Below are positions 6,256 through 12,979 of a DNA stretch of 33,033 nucleotides, in pieces; position 1 is the first letter of the stretch; each line of letters begins with the position of its first letter. Made by a program: the position numbers and the translations under genes. The DNA is from Spirochaetota bacterium (lineage in GTDB: Bacteria > Spirochaetota > Spirochaetia > Treponematales > Rectinemataceae). Below the pieces are notes generated by a model, which was not told the origin of the DNA, did no database searches, and saw nothing but the letters and a program-made list of their open reading frames with translations. The DNA lies in the NCBI GenBank assembly GCA_022711355.1, contig JAKLFE010000049.1, positions 1 through 33,033 on the forward strand, read 5' to 3'.

Positions 6256-8117
6256 CGCTCGGGCCCCAGGAAGGAGAGGGCCAGGGCTCCCCTGCCCGCG
6301 TGGGCGGCCAGGGCGGGCGAGACCTGGGTCACGAGGATCTCCCGCTCGAGGCGGTAGCGCCGGCCGATCTCGCCGGCCAGGAGGGCGGCCTCCTCGGGGG
6401 CCCCGGCGTGGCCGATCATGGCCTCGATCGGGGAGCCCTCGGGCAGGGTCTTCTTGAGGGCCGCCAGGAGGGCGCGGCGCCCCCGGCGCGGCCCGAGGTA
6501 GAGCCCGGCCGAGGCGGCCCGCCCGAGCTCGTCGAAGGTGATGAGGGGCCTGAGCCCGAGCCGCAGGGCGGCGAGGGCCTTGAGCCCGGAGAGCCTGCCC
6601 GAGCGGATGAGGCCCGAGAGGTCGGGGGCCGCCACGAGGAGGCGGGAGCGGCGGGCCAGGGCGGCGGCGAGGGCCTCGACCTCGGGCCCCGAGGCCCCGT
6701 CCCGGGCGGCCTCGGCGGCGCGCCGCGCGACGAGGGCGGCCCCGACCGAGATGGAGCGGCTGTCGACGACGCGGACCCGCCCCGCCCGCCCCCCTTCCGC
6801 GGCCGCGCGGCGGCCCCCCTCGATGGTCCCGCTCAGGGCGGCGGAGATGCCGACGTAGACGACCTCGTCGGCGGAGCCGAGGAGGAGGTCGAGCTTCCGG
6901 GCGAAGAGCTCGTGGGGCGGCTGGGAAGTCGAGACGGAGAGGGTGGGATTGGAGCCGAGGAGCTCGTAGAAGTCGGAGGCCGCCAGGCCGTCCCGGTCGA
7001 GGTAGGAGCTCCCGTCGAGCTCGACGAGGACGGGGGCGCGATCGGCGCCGAGCTCCAGGCCGAGCTCGTCGGGGAGGTCGCAGGCGCTGTCGGTGAGGAG
7101 GGCGCAGGGCCGCCTGCCCCGGAGGGCGAGGCGCCGCTGGAGCTCCATGTCGTCGACCTTCTGCGCCGCCGCCGCCCCGTGGAGGGCGACGAGGCGGAAG
7201 GCGCGGGGCGGCTCGTCCGTATGCACGTGGACCTTGGCCAGCCCGGGGGAGCCGGCGACGATGACGGAGTCGCCTAACGCGGCCAGGCCCTCGCGCAGGG
7301 AATCGAGGTCCATGCCCTCGCCCGAGACCAGGCATTCGACGCAGTACCTGCCCGAGCCCGGCCCGAGCCCCTCGTCGGGGCGGGGAAGCTCGGCCTCGGC
7401 GAGCCGGGCCTCGGGGCCGGGGGCCGCGGCGGCCGCGGCGCCCGGCCCCGCTTTCGGGCCCCGCGCCGAGCGGGAGGCGAGCTCGCGGATGCGGCCCGAG
7501 CGGATGAAGGCGAGGATGCCCTCGAGGAGGGAGACGAAGCCCGCGGCCCCCGCGTCGACGACCCCGGCCCGCTTGAGCTCGGGCAGGAGGGAGGGGGTGC
7601 GGGCGAGGGAGGCCCTGGCCTCCTCGAGGGAGAGGTGCATGAGGGTGAGGAAGTCGTCGGTCTGGGCCGAAAGTCGGTGGAGGGCCTCGGACCAGTCGCG
7701 GAGCACCGTGAGCATCGTGCCCTCGCGGGGGCGGAAGATGGCGAGCTGGGCCCGGGCCGCGGCGCCCCGGACGGCCGCGGCGAAGCGCCTCGTGCCGATC
7801 CGCACCTCGTCCTCGAGCTCCTCGGCCAGGCCGTGGAGGAACTGGGCGAAGATGGCGCCCGAGTTGCCGCGCGCCCCCCGGAGGGCCGAGTCGGCGGCCA
7901 GGCGGCTCGCCGCGCCGACGCCGAGGGAGCCGCTCGGGCCTCCCTGGAGGCCGAGGGCCATGGTGCGGGCCGTCCCGGCCATGTTCGTGCCCGTGTCCCC
8001 GTCGGGGACGGGGAAGACGTTGATGGCGTTGAGGTGGGCGGCCCGGGCGCCGAGGCGCTCGGAGCCGGCGAGGAGGGCGCGCTTCAAGCGCTGGCCGTCG
8101 ATATAGGCTATCTTCAT
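6252..8117 (-). CDS. fused fatty acid kinase: FakA-like DhaL domain plus FakB/DegV domain
   Basis: A 621-residue chain combining two proteins that are separate in most Firmicutes. Residues about 1-200 are a Dak2/DhaL ATP-binding kinase domain with NVFPVPDGDTGTNM (33-46, Mg-binding aspartates) and ARGNSGAIFAQ. About 240-310 is the FakA middle domain, with YCVECLVSG and KVHVHTDEP. About 335-621 is a DegV fatty-acid-binding domain with LLTDSACDLP, the STSQPP motif near 390 and VGISAALSGT near 420. Known FakA/FakB pairs phosphorylate exogenous or recycled fatty acids bound to FakB. The overlap with plsY suggests direct hand-off of acyl-phosphate. A -10 box ends only 9 bases before the ATG and no Shine-Dalgarno sequence is visible. 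Confidence 0.85.
   Translation of the reverse strand: MKIAYIDGQRLKRALLAGSERLGARAAHLNAINVFPVPDGDTGTNMAGTARTMALGLQGGPSGSLGVGAASRLAADSALRGARGNSGAIFAQFLHGLAEELEDEVRIGTRRFAAAVRGAAARAQLAIFRPREGTMLTVLRDWSEALHRLSAQTDDFLTLMHLSLEEARASLARTPSLLPELKRAGVVDAGAAGFVSLLEGILAFIRSGRIRELASRSARGPKAGPGAAAAAAPGPEARLAEAELPRPDEGLGPGSGRYCVECLVSGEGMDLDSLREGLAALGDSVIVAGSPGLAKVHVHTDEPPRAFRLVALHGAAAAQKVDDMELQRRLALRGRRPCALLTDSACDLPDELGLELGADRAPVLVELDGSSYLDRDGLAASDFYELLGSNPTLSVSTSQPPHELFARKLDLLLGSADEVVYVGISAALSGTIEGGRRAAAEGGRAGRVRVVDSRSISVGAALVARRAAEAARDGASGPEVEALAAALARRSRLLVAAPDLSGLIRSGRLSGLKALAALRLGLRPLITFDELGRAASAGLYLGPRRGRRALLAALKKTLPEGSPIEAMIGHAGAPEEAALLAGEIGRRYRLEREILVTQVSPALAAHAGRGALALSFLGPER
7271..7279 (+). repeat. 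CGCCTAACG motif copy in the fatty acid kinase gene
   Basis: Plus strand CGCCTAACGC; the gene strand uses GCG TTA GGC GAC, with a TTA leucine codon. Confidence 0.5.
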
Positions 8118-8126
8118 GACATTTAA

Positions 8127-8155
8127 ACAATATCTGTTATCTTGCCATTAGACAA
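8127..8155 (-). promoter_or_regulatory. promoter of the fatty acid kinase-plsY operon, likely leaderless
   Basis: Minus strand: TTGTCT (8150-8155), 17-base spacer, TATTGT (8127-8132), then nine bases to the ATG at 8117. The transcript would start within about three bases of the start codon. Confidence 0.5.
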
Positions 8156-8162
8156 GCCGCCC

Positions 8163-8175
8163 GGGGACAGACCCC
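8163..8175 (+). repeat. 13-base repeat GGGGACAGACCCC
   Basis: Exact copy of a near-palindromic 13-mer that recurs through the window. Here it lies between the fatty acid kinase promoter and the terminator of the 5'-nucleotidase gene. Confidence 0.7.
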
Positions 8176-8180
8176 GAGCA

Positions 8181-8209
8181 AAAGAAAGGGCCGCCCCGAA
8201 GGGCGGCCC
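8181..8209 (-). terminator. intrinsic terminator of the 5'-nucleotidase gene
   Basis: Minus strand: 9-base perfect stem GGGCCGCCC/GGGCGGCCC (8188-8209) with a 4-base loop, followed by the T-rich tail TTTCTTTTG. It lies about 30 bases after the stop codon. Confidence 0.85.
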
Positions 8210-8237
8210 ACCGGCGCGAGGCGAGCCTCGCTCGGGC

Positions 8238-9920
8238 CTAGCGGCCCGTGTTGAGCAGGTTGATGCGGTTGTCGTCGTAGGCGGCGGGATCGACCGTGCC
8301 CTTCTTCGCGATCCACTCGATGACCATGTCGCGCTGGAAGACCGAGGTGCTGTAGGGGTTGGCCAGCTTGGCGAAGAGGGTGTAGCCGTCGCCGCCGGTC
8401 ATCATGAAGTTCTGGGTGGCCATGAGGTAGGTCTTGGCCGGGTCGAGGGGCTGGCCGCCCACCAGGACGTCGCTCACCGTCTTGGCGGCGAGGTCGAGGG
8501 TGTAGCTCATGCCCGAGACCTGGAGGAAGGAGCCGTCGGGGCCGGAGAACTTGTCGCCGTAGTTGAGGACGGCCACGGGGAGGGCCTTCTTCTCGAGGAC
8601 CTCGAGGATCTGGGCGCCGGTGATCTGGGCGGTCATGATCGTGTTGTCGAAGGGGAGGACCGTGTAGATCGTCTTCTTGGTGACGGGGCCCGCCGCGATG
8701 GGGGCGCGGATACCGCCGCCGTTCTGCATGAAGATGTCGACCTGCTTGCCGATCTTGGCGCTCGTGGCCTCGCGCATGGCGTCGCAGAGCATGTTGGCCA
8801 GGGGGATGTCGTCGCGGCGGGGGTAGTTGTTCAGGCCATTGACGCTGTGGAGGAATTCGCCGGCGGACTGGGCTATGACGGCGTCCATCTCCTTGGCGAG
8901 CTGGTCGACGAAGGGCTTGAGCATGGCCTCGACGGCGGGATCGGGCTCGAGGTAGCCGGCCTTGAAGTCGTACTTCTTGCCCTTGATCTCCTTGACCGTC
9001 CCCGCGGCGGTCATGCCCTCCTTGAGCTCGACGGCGAGGTTGATGGGCACGGCCTGGCCCTTGGCCTCGGCGACCTTGCCCTTGACGACCTTGAGGTCGA
9101 CGCGGCCGACGAAGGCGCCGCCGGTGAAGGCCTGGAAGATGGGGACGCCGTTCACCATCTCGACGGCCTCCATGTAGGTGTGGGAGTGGCCGCCGATGAT
9201 GAGGTCGATGCCCGTGACGGCCTGGGCGAGCTTCTCGTCCTCGGGAAGGCCCATGTGGCTCAGGACGACGACGAGGTCGGCCTTCTTGCGCAGCTCCTTC
9301 ATGAGGCCCTGGAGCTCGGCGGCGGGGGCGCGGAACTCGAGGTCGGCGACGTTCGCGGGCATGACCGCGGTCGGGGTCTCGAGCGTGGTGAGGCCGACGA
9401 TGGCGACCTTCTGCTTGTTGGGGAGCTTGACGACCGCGTAGGGCTCGAGGAGGCGCTTGCCCGTGGCCTTGACGTAGATGTTGGCGCTGAGGATGGGGAA
9501 GGCCGCGTCCTTGCGGCGCTCCTGCATGACGGCCTGGGAGATGTCGAACTCGTGGTTGCCGGCCGCCATGGCGTTATAGCCGACGAGGTTCATGCCGAGG
9601 AAGTCGGGCTTGGCCTGGAAGAGGTTCGACAGGATGTGGCCGGTGTTCACGTCGCCGCCGTCGAGGACGAGGAGGTTGGGATTCTCGGCGCGGACCTTGT
9701 CGACGTAGGTCTTTCGGGCGGCGAGGCCGCCGGCGACGGGGGAATTCCAGACGGTGCCGCCGGGGATGACGGCGCCGGAGAAGGCGAAGGGGAGGGGCTG
9801 GCCGTGGGTGTCGTTGGTCGACAGGATGGTCAGGTTGTACTCTTTCGGGGCTCCGAAGGCCGCGGGCAGGGCGACGAGCGCGGCGAGGAGCAGGATTGCG
9901 ATTCGATTCCAGCTTTTCAT
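8238..9920 (-). CDS. secreted 5'-nucleotidase / 2',3'-cyclic phosphodiesterase family protein
   Basis: A 560-residue exported metallophosphoesterase of the UshA/CD73 type, expected to hydrolyse nucleotides or related phosphoesters outside the inner membrane. The N-terminus is a signal peptide with likely cleavage near FGA/PKE (residue 24). The two-metal catalytic domain shows NDTHG (36-40), LDGGD, GNHEFD (about 121-126), and GGHSH (about 243-247). The C-terminal substrate-binding domain contains NGGGIRA near 398 and the TGGDGY-type loop. An AGGAGG ribosome site precedes the ATG. It is a single-gene unit: its own terminator follows and the region upstream is shared with the divergent malQ. UshA-like specificity cannot be fixed from sequence. 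Confidence 0.9.
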   Translation of the reverse strand: MKSWNRIAILLLAALVALPAAFGAPKEYNLTILSTNDTHGQPLPFAFSGAVIPGGTVWNSPVAGGLAARKTYVDKVRAENPNLLVLDGGDVNTGHILSNLFQAKPDFLGMNLVGYNAMAAGNHEFDISQAVMQERRKDAAFPILSANIYVKATGKRLLEPYAVVKLPNKQKVAIVGLTTLETPTAVMPANVADLEFRAPAAELQGLMKELRKKADLVVVLSHMGLPEDEKLAQAVTGIDLIIGGHSHTYMEAVEMVNGVPIFQAFTGGAFVGRVDLKVVKGKVAEAKGQAVPINLAVELKEGMTAAGTVKEIKGKKYDFKAGYLEPDPAVEAMLKPFVDQLAKEMDAVIAQSAGEFLHSVNGLNNYPRRDDIPLANMLCDAMREATSAKIGKQVDIFMQNGGGIRAPIAAGPVTKKTIYTVLPFDNTIMTAQITGAQILEVLEKKALPVAVLNYGDKFSGPDGSFLQVSGMSYTLDLAAKTVSDVLVGGQPLDPAKTYLMATQNFMMTGGDGYTLFAKLANPYSTSVFQRDMVIEWIAKKGTVDPAAYDDNRINLLNTGR

Positions 9921-10006
9921 CTCAGCCTCCTGGTGGGACGATCGTACCCATCTATTGTGGACCCGGCGGCAAAAAAGCGCAACGGTATACGGGCTTGATG
10001 CAGCGG

Positions 10007-10036
10007 TTGCTAAACCGGTTTACCATGAACGATACT
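10007..10036 (+). promoter_or_regulatory. promoter of malQ overlapping a LacI-type operator
   Basis: TTGCTA (-35, 10007-10012), 18-base spacer, GATACT (-10, 10031-10036). The 12-base perfect palindrome TAAACCGGTTTA at 10011-10022 overlaps the -35 and occupies the spacer, so a bound LacI-family repressor would block polymerase. The central CG and AAAC/GTTT arms are typical of that family. No LacI-type gene is in the window. Confidence 0.55.
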
Positions 10037-10061
10037 CTTCGTATCGCCAGGAGGCCAAGCC

Positions 10062-11651
10062 ATGCGCATGAACCGCTCCTCGGGCATCCTCCTCCATCCC
10101 AGCTCCCTCCCCGGAGCCTACGGCATCGGGGATATCGGCCCCGCGGCCTGGGCCTTCGTCGAGCGCCTCGCCGAGGCTGGCCAGGGTCTCTGGCAGCTCC
10201 TCCCCCTCGGTCCCACGGGCTACGGCGACTCCCCCTACGCCCCCCTCTCCTCCTTCGCGGGCAACGAGTTGCTGCTAAGTCCCGAGCTGCTCGAGCGCGA
10301 GGGCCTGGTCCTGGGGACGGATCTCGAGCCGGCTCGGGCCCTGCCCCGAGGCAGGGTCGACTACGGGGCCCTGCTCGCCTGGAAGCGGCCCCTCCTCGCC
10401 CGGGCGGCCCGGCGCTTCCTCGCGGGCCTCTCGGGCGAGCGACGCGCCGCCTTCGAGGCCTTCCGCCGGGCCGAGGCGGCCTGGCTCCCGGACTACGCCC
10501 TCTTCCGCGCGATCAAGGACGAGTACGACGCGAAGGCCGCCGCCGAGGGCTGGAAGGGCGCCCTGTGGAACAATTACTGGCCCGAGCCCCTCGCCCTCCG
10601 CGAGGGCCCCGCCCTGGCCGCCGAGGCCGAGCGCCTGGCCGAGCCGGTCGCCCGCTACGAGGCACTCCAGTTCCTCTTCTCCGAGCAGTGGGCGGCCCTG
10701 CGCGCCCGGGCCGCCCGGGCCGGGATCGCGATCGTCGGCGACCTCCCCATCTTCGTCGCCCAGGACTCGGCCGAGGCCTGGGCGCGCCGGGAGCTCTTCA
10801 GGCTCGACGAGCGCGGCCGCCCCCTCGAGGTCTCCGGCGTGCCGCCCGACTACTTCAGCGAGGATGGCCAGCTCTGGGGCAATCCCCTCTACGACTGGGA
10901 GGCGCATAGGCGCGAGGGCTTCGCCTGGTGGACGAGCCGGCTCGCCGACGCGCTGCGGCGCTTCGACGTCCTGCGGATCGACCACTTCCGCGGCTTCGAG
11001 GCTTCCTGGTCCGTGCCGGCCGGCGAGAGGACCGCCCGCCGCGGCGCCTGGAAGCGGGCCCCCGGGGCCGAGCTCTTCGCCGCGGTCGAGGTGGCCCTCG
11101 GCCCCGGCCTGCCGATCATCGCCGAGGACCTCGGCTTCATCACCGAGGAGGTCCGCGAGCTGCGCGACGGCTTGGGCCTGCCCGGCATGCGGATACTCCA
11201 GTTCGCCTTCGACGCGGGGGAGAGCGGGACGGCCTTCGACCCGGCCAACGCATTCCTCCCCCACAACTACGTCCCGCGCTGCGTCGTCTACACGGGGACC
11301 CACGACAACGACACCCTCGCCGGCTGGCTGGCCCAGGCGAGCGCGGAGGAGCTTGCCTACCTCGAGGCCTACCTCGGCCAGCGCCCCGCCGACCTCCCCC
11401 GCGCCCTGCTCCGCGAGGCCTGGAAGTCGGTCGCGGCCTGGGCCCTGGCCCCGATGCAGGACCTCCTCGGCCTCGGGGCCGAGGCCCGCATGAACAGGCC
11501 CTCGACCCTCGGGGGCAACTGGGCCTGGCGCATGGCCGAGGGGGCCTTCTCGCCCGAGCTCGCCGCGGAGCTGCGCGAGCTGTCGAGGCTCTACGGGCGG
11601 ATCGCGGCCGGCGGGGTCGGCTCGGCCCGCGGCCCCCTCAGCGCCGGATGA
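10062..11651 (+). CDS. malQ: 4-alpha-glucanotransferase (amylomaltase, GH77)
   Basis: Transfers alpha-1,4-glucan segments between maltodextrins, in maltose or glycogen metabolism; cytoplasmic. The 529 residues match GH77: the N-terminal SSGILLHPSSLPGAYGIGDIGPAAWAFVERLAEAGQGLWQLLPLGPTGYGDSPY region, GDLPIFVAQDSAEAW, VSGVPPDYFSEDGQLWGNPLYDW, RIDHFRGFEASW with the nucleophile aspartate, the acid/base stretch IIAEDLGFI, and THDNDT near the end. An AGGAGG ribosome site at 10049-10054 is 7 bases before the ATG; a second ATG two codons later is less well placed. Its last 14 bases overlap the convergent nitroreductase gene. A LacI-type operator upstream suggests sugar-responsive repression. Confidence 0.97.
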   Translation: MRMNRSSGILLHPSSLPGAYGIGDIGPAAWAFVERLAEAGQGLWQLLPLGPTGYGDSPYAPLSSFAGNELLLSPELLEREGLVLGTDLEPARALPRGRVDYGALLAWKRPLLARAARRFLAGLSGERRAAFEAFRRAEAAWLPDYALFRAIKDEYDAKAAAEGWKGALWNNYWPEPLALREGPALAAEAERLAEPVARYEALQFLFSEQWAALRARAARAGIAIVGDLPIFVAQDSAEAWARRELFRLDERGRPLEVSGVPPDYFSEDGQLWGNPLYDWEAHRREGFAWWTSRLADALRRFDVLRIDHFRGFEASWSVPAGERTARRGAWKRAPGAELFAAVEVALGPGLPIIAEDLGFITEEVRELRDGLGLPGMRILQFAFDAGESGTAFDPANAFLPHNYVPRCVVYTGTHDNDTLAGWLAQASAEELAYLEAYLGQRPADLPRALLREAWKSVAAWALAPMQDLLGLGAEARMNRPSTLGGNWAWRMAEGAFSPELAAELRELSRLYGRIAAGGVGSARGPLSAG

Positions 11652-12141
11652 CGAGCTCGGCGAGGGGCCGTCGGGGACGGGGATCGGGGAACTCCCGCGG
11701 GTAGCCCAGGGGGCTGAAGGCGACGGGCTCCCAGCCCGCCTCGAGGCCGAGGAGGGAGGCAGCCTCGGCGGCGTTGAAGGCTCCGACCCAGCAGGTCCCC
11801 AGGCCGAGGGCCGTCGCCGCCAGGACCAGGTGGTCCATGACGATGGCCGCGTCGACCCAGGCGTAGCTCCGGCCGTCCTTGCGGACCCAGGCCTCGGAGG
11901 CCACGGAGCAGACGGCCAAGAGGAGGGGGGCCTCGGAGAACCAGGCCGGCTTGCAGACCCGGGCGAGCTCCTCCCGCCGGCCCTCGGTGCCCAGGACGAA
12001 GAGGCGGAAGGGCTGGTTATCGTGGGCCGTCGGCGCGAGCCGCGCGGCCTCGAGGAGGGAGGCGAGCTTCTCCTCCTCCACCGTCCGCCCCTCGTAGGCG
12101 CGGACGCTCCGCCTCGACCTCAGCGCCTCGAAGAATTCCAT
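11638..12141 (-). CDS. nitroreductase-family FMN flavoprotein
   Basis: A 167-residue member of the nitroreductase family, NAD(P)H-dependent FMN enzymes acting on nitro compounds, quinones or flavins. Visible signatures are the N-terminal phosphate-binding RSRRSVRAYEG, APTAHDNQPFRLFV, the middle AAIVMDHLVLAATALGLGTCWVGAFN helix and strand, and the late VAFSPLGYPREFP. The ATG at 12141 follows GAGGAGG by 5 bases; an upstream GTG inside that ribosome site is not used in my call. It is short for the family and lacks long insertions. It converges with malQ and overlaps it by 14 bases. Substrate cannot be assigned. Confidence 0.88.
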   Translation of the reverse strand: MEFFEALRSRRSVRAYEGRTVEEEKLASLLEAARLAPTAHDNQPFRLFVLGTEGRREELARVCKPAWFSEAPLLLAVCSVASEAWVRKDGRSYAWVDAAIVMDHLVLAATALGLGTCWVGAFNAAEAASLLGLEAGWEPVAFSPLGYPREFPDPRPRRPLAELVIRR

Positions 12142-12230
12142 GGCGGCCTCCTCGTTCACCGGGACAGGATAGCCGGTCTCGGGCCCCGGGGGAAGGCGCT
12201 CCGGCCTTCCCGCCGCCGCGGGGGGCGCGC

Positions 12231-12236
12231 TATACT
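12231..12236 (+). promoter_or_regulatory. -10 element of the PrsW-type gene, likely leaderless
   Basis: TATACT, five of six consensus bases, ends eight bases before the ATG at 12245. The intervening CCGGCCCG has no ribosome site. The -35 region is weak. Confidence 0.45.
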
Positions 12237-12244
12237 CCGGCCCG

Positions 12245-12952
12245 ATGTCCTACCTCCTCCTCTCCCTCGCCGCGGCCGCCCTGCCCGCACTCCTCCTCAT
12301 CGCCCACTTCGTCAAGCTCGACCGCGCGCGGCCCGAGCCCGTGGGCCTCATCGGCAAGAGCGTCCTCTACGGCTTCCTCGCGGTCCTGCCCGCCGCCGCC
12401 CTCGAGCTGGGGGCCGAGCGCCTCGTCCCCGCCCCCTCGGGCTTCGCCGGCATCCTCTTCGAGTCCTTCTGCGTCGCCGCCCTGATCGAGGAAGGGGTGA
12501 AGCTCTACTTCCTCCGCCGCTACCTCTACCGCCGCGCCGAGTTCGACGAGGTGGCCGACGGCATCGTCTACGCGATCTGCGTGAGCCTCGGCTTCGCCTT
12601 CGTCGAGAACTTCCTGTACGGCTACCGCGACCTGCGCGTCCTCTTCGTCCGCGCCTTCACCGCGGTGCCGGGGCATGCGGTCTTCTCCGGCGTCATGGGC
12701 TACTACCTGGGCCTGTCCAAGCTCGAGCCGGGCCGGGGCCGGGCCTGGATCGCGGGACTGGCCTGGGCCATCCTCCTCCACGGACTCTACGACCTCCTGC
12801 TCATGACCGAGAGCCTGGCCTCCCTCCTCGTCCTCCCCCTCCTGGCGGCGGGCTGGGCGGCCCTGGCCCGGCTCTTCCGGGCGGCGAGGGCCGCCGACGA
12901 GGCCCGCGTCGCCTCGATGTCTTACCAAAGGCAGGAGCCGCCGATACTATAG
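12245..12952 (+). CDS. PrsW-family intramembrane metalloprotease
   Basis: A 235-residue multi-pass membrane protein of the PrsW/CPBP-related peptidase group. Characteristic elements are EEGVK near residue 81 (metal-binding glutamates), GFAFVENFLYG, GHAVFSGVMGYYLG and the late HGLYD; about seven hydrophobic segments surround them. In Bacillus PrsW cleaves an anti-sigma factor; whether this one does is unknown, and no sigma/anti-sigma pair is nearby. The start has no Shine-Dalgarno sequence but has a -10 box just upstream, so a leaderless mRNA is likely. The next gene follows 27 bases after the stop and may be partly co-transcribed. Confidence 0.9.
   Translation: MSYLLLSLAAAALPALLLIAHFVKLDRARPEPVGLIGKSVLYGFLAVLPAAALELGAERLVPAPSGFAGILFESFCVAALIEEGVKLYFLRRYLYRRAEFDEVADGIVYAICVSLGFAFVENFLYGYRDLRVLFVRAFTAVPGHAVFSGVMGYYLGLSKLEPGRGRAWIAGLAWAILLHGLYDLLLMTESLASLLVLPLLAAGWAALARLFRAARAADEARVASMSYQRQEPPIL
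12922..12950 (+). promoter_or_regulatory. possible promoter for the DUF4015-type gene
   Basis: TTACCA (12922-12927), 17-base spacer, TACTAT (12945-12950), within the end of the preceding gene. Both boxes match four of six consensus positions. Confidence 0.4.
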
Positions 12953-12979
12953 GCAGCGAGACCCGAACAGGGAGAGGAC

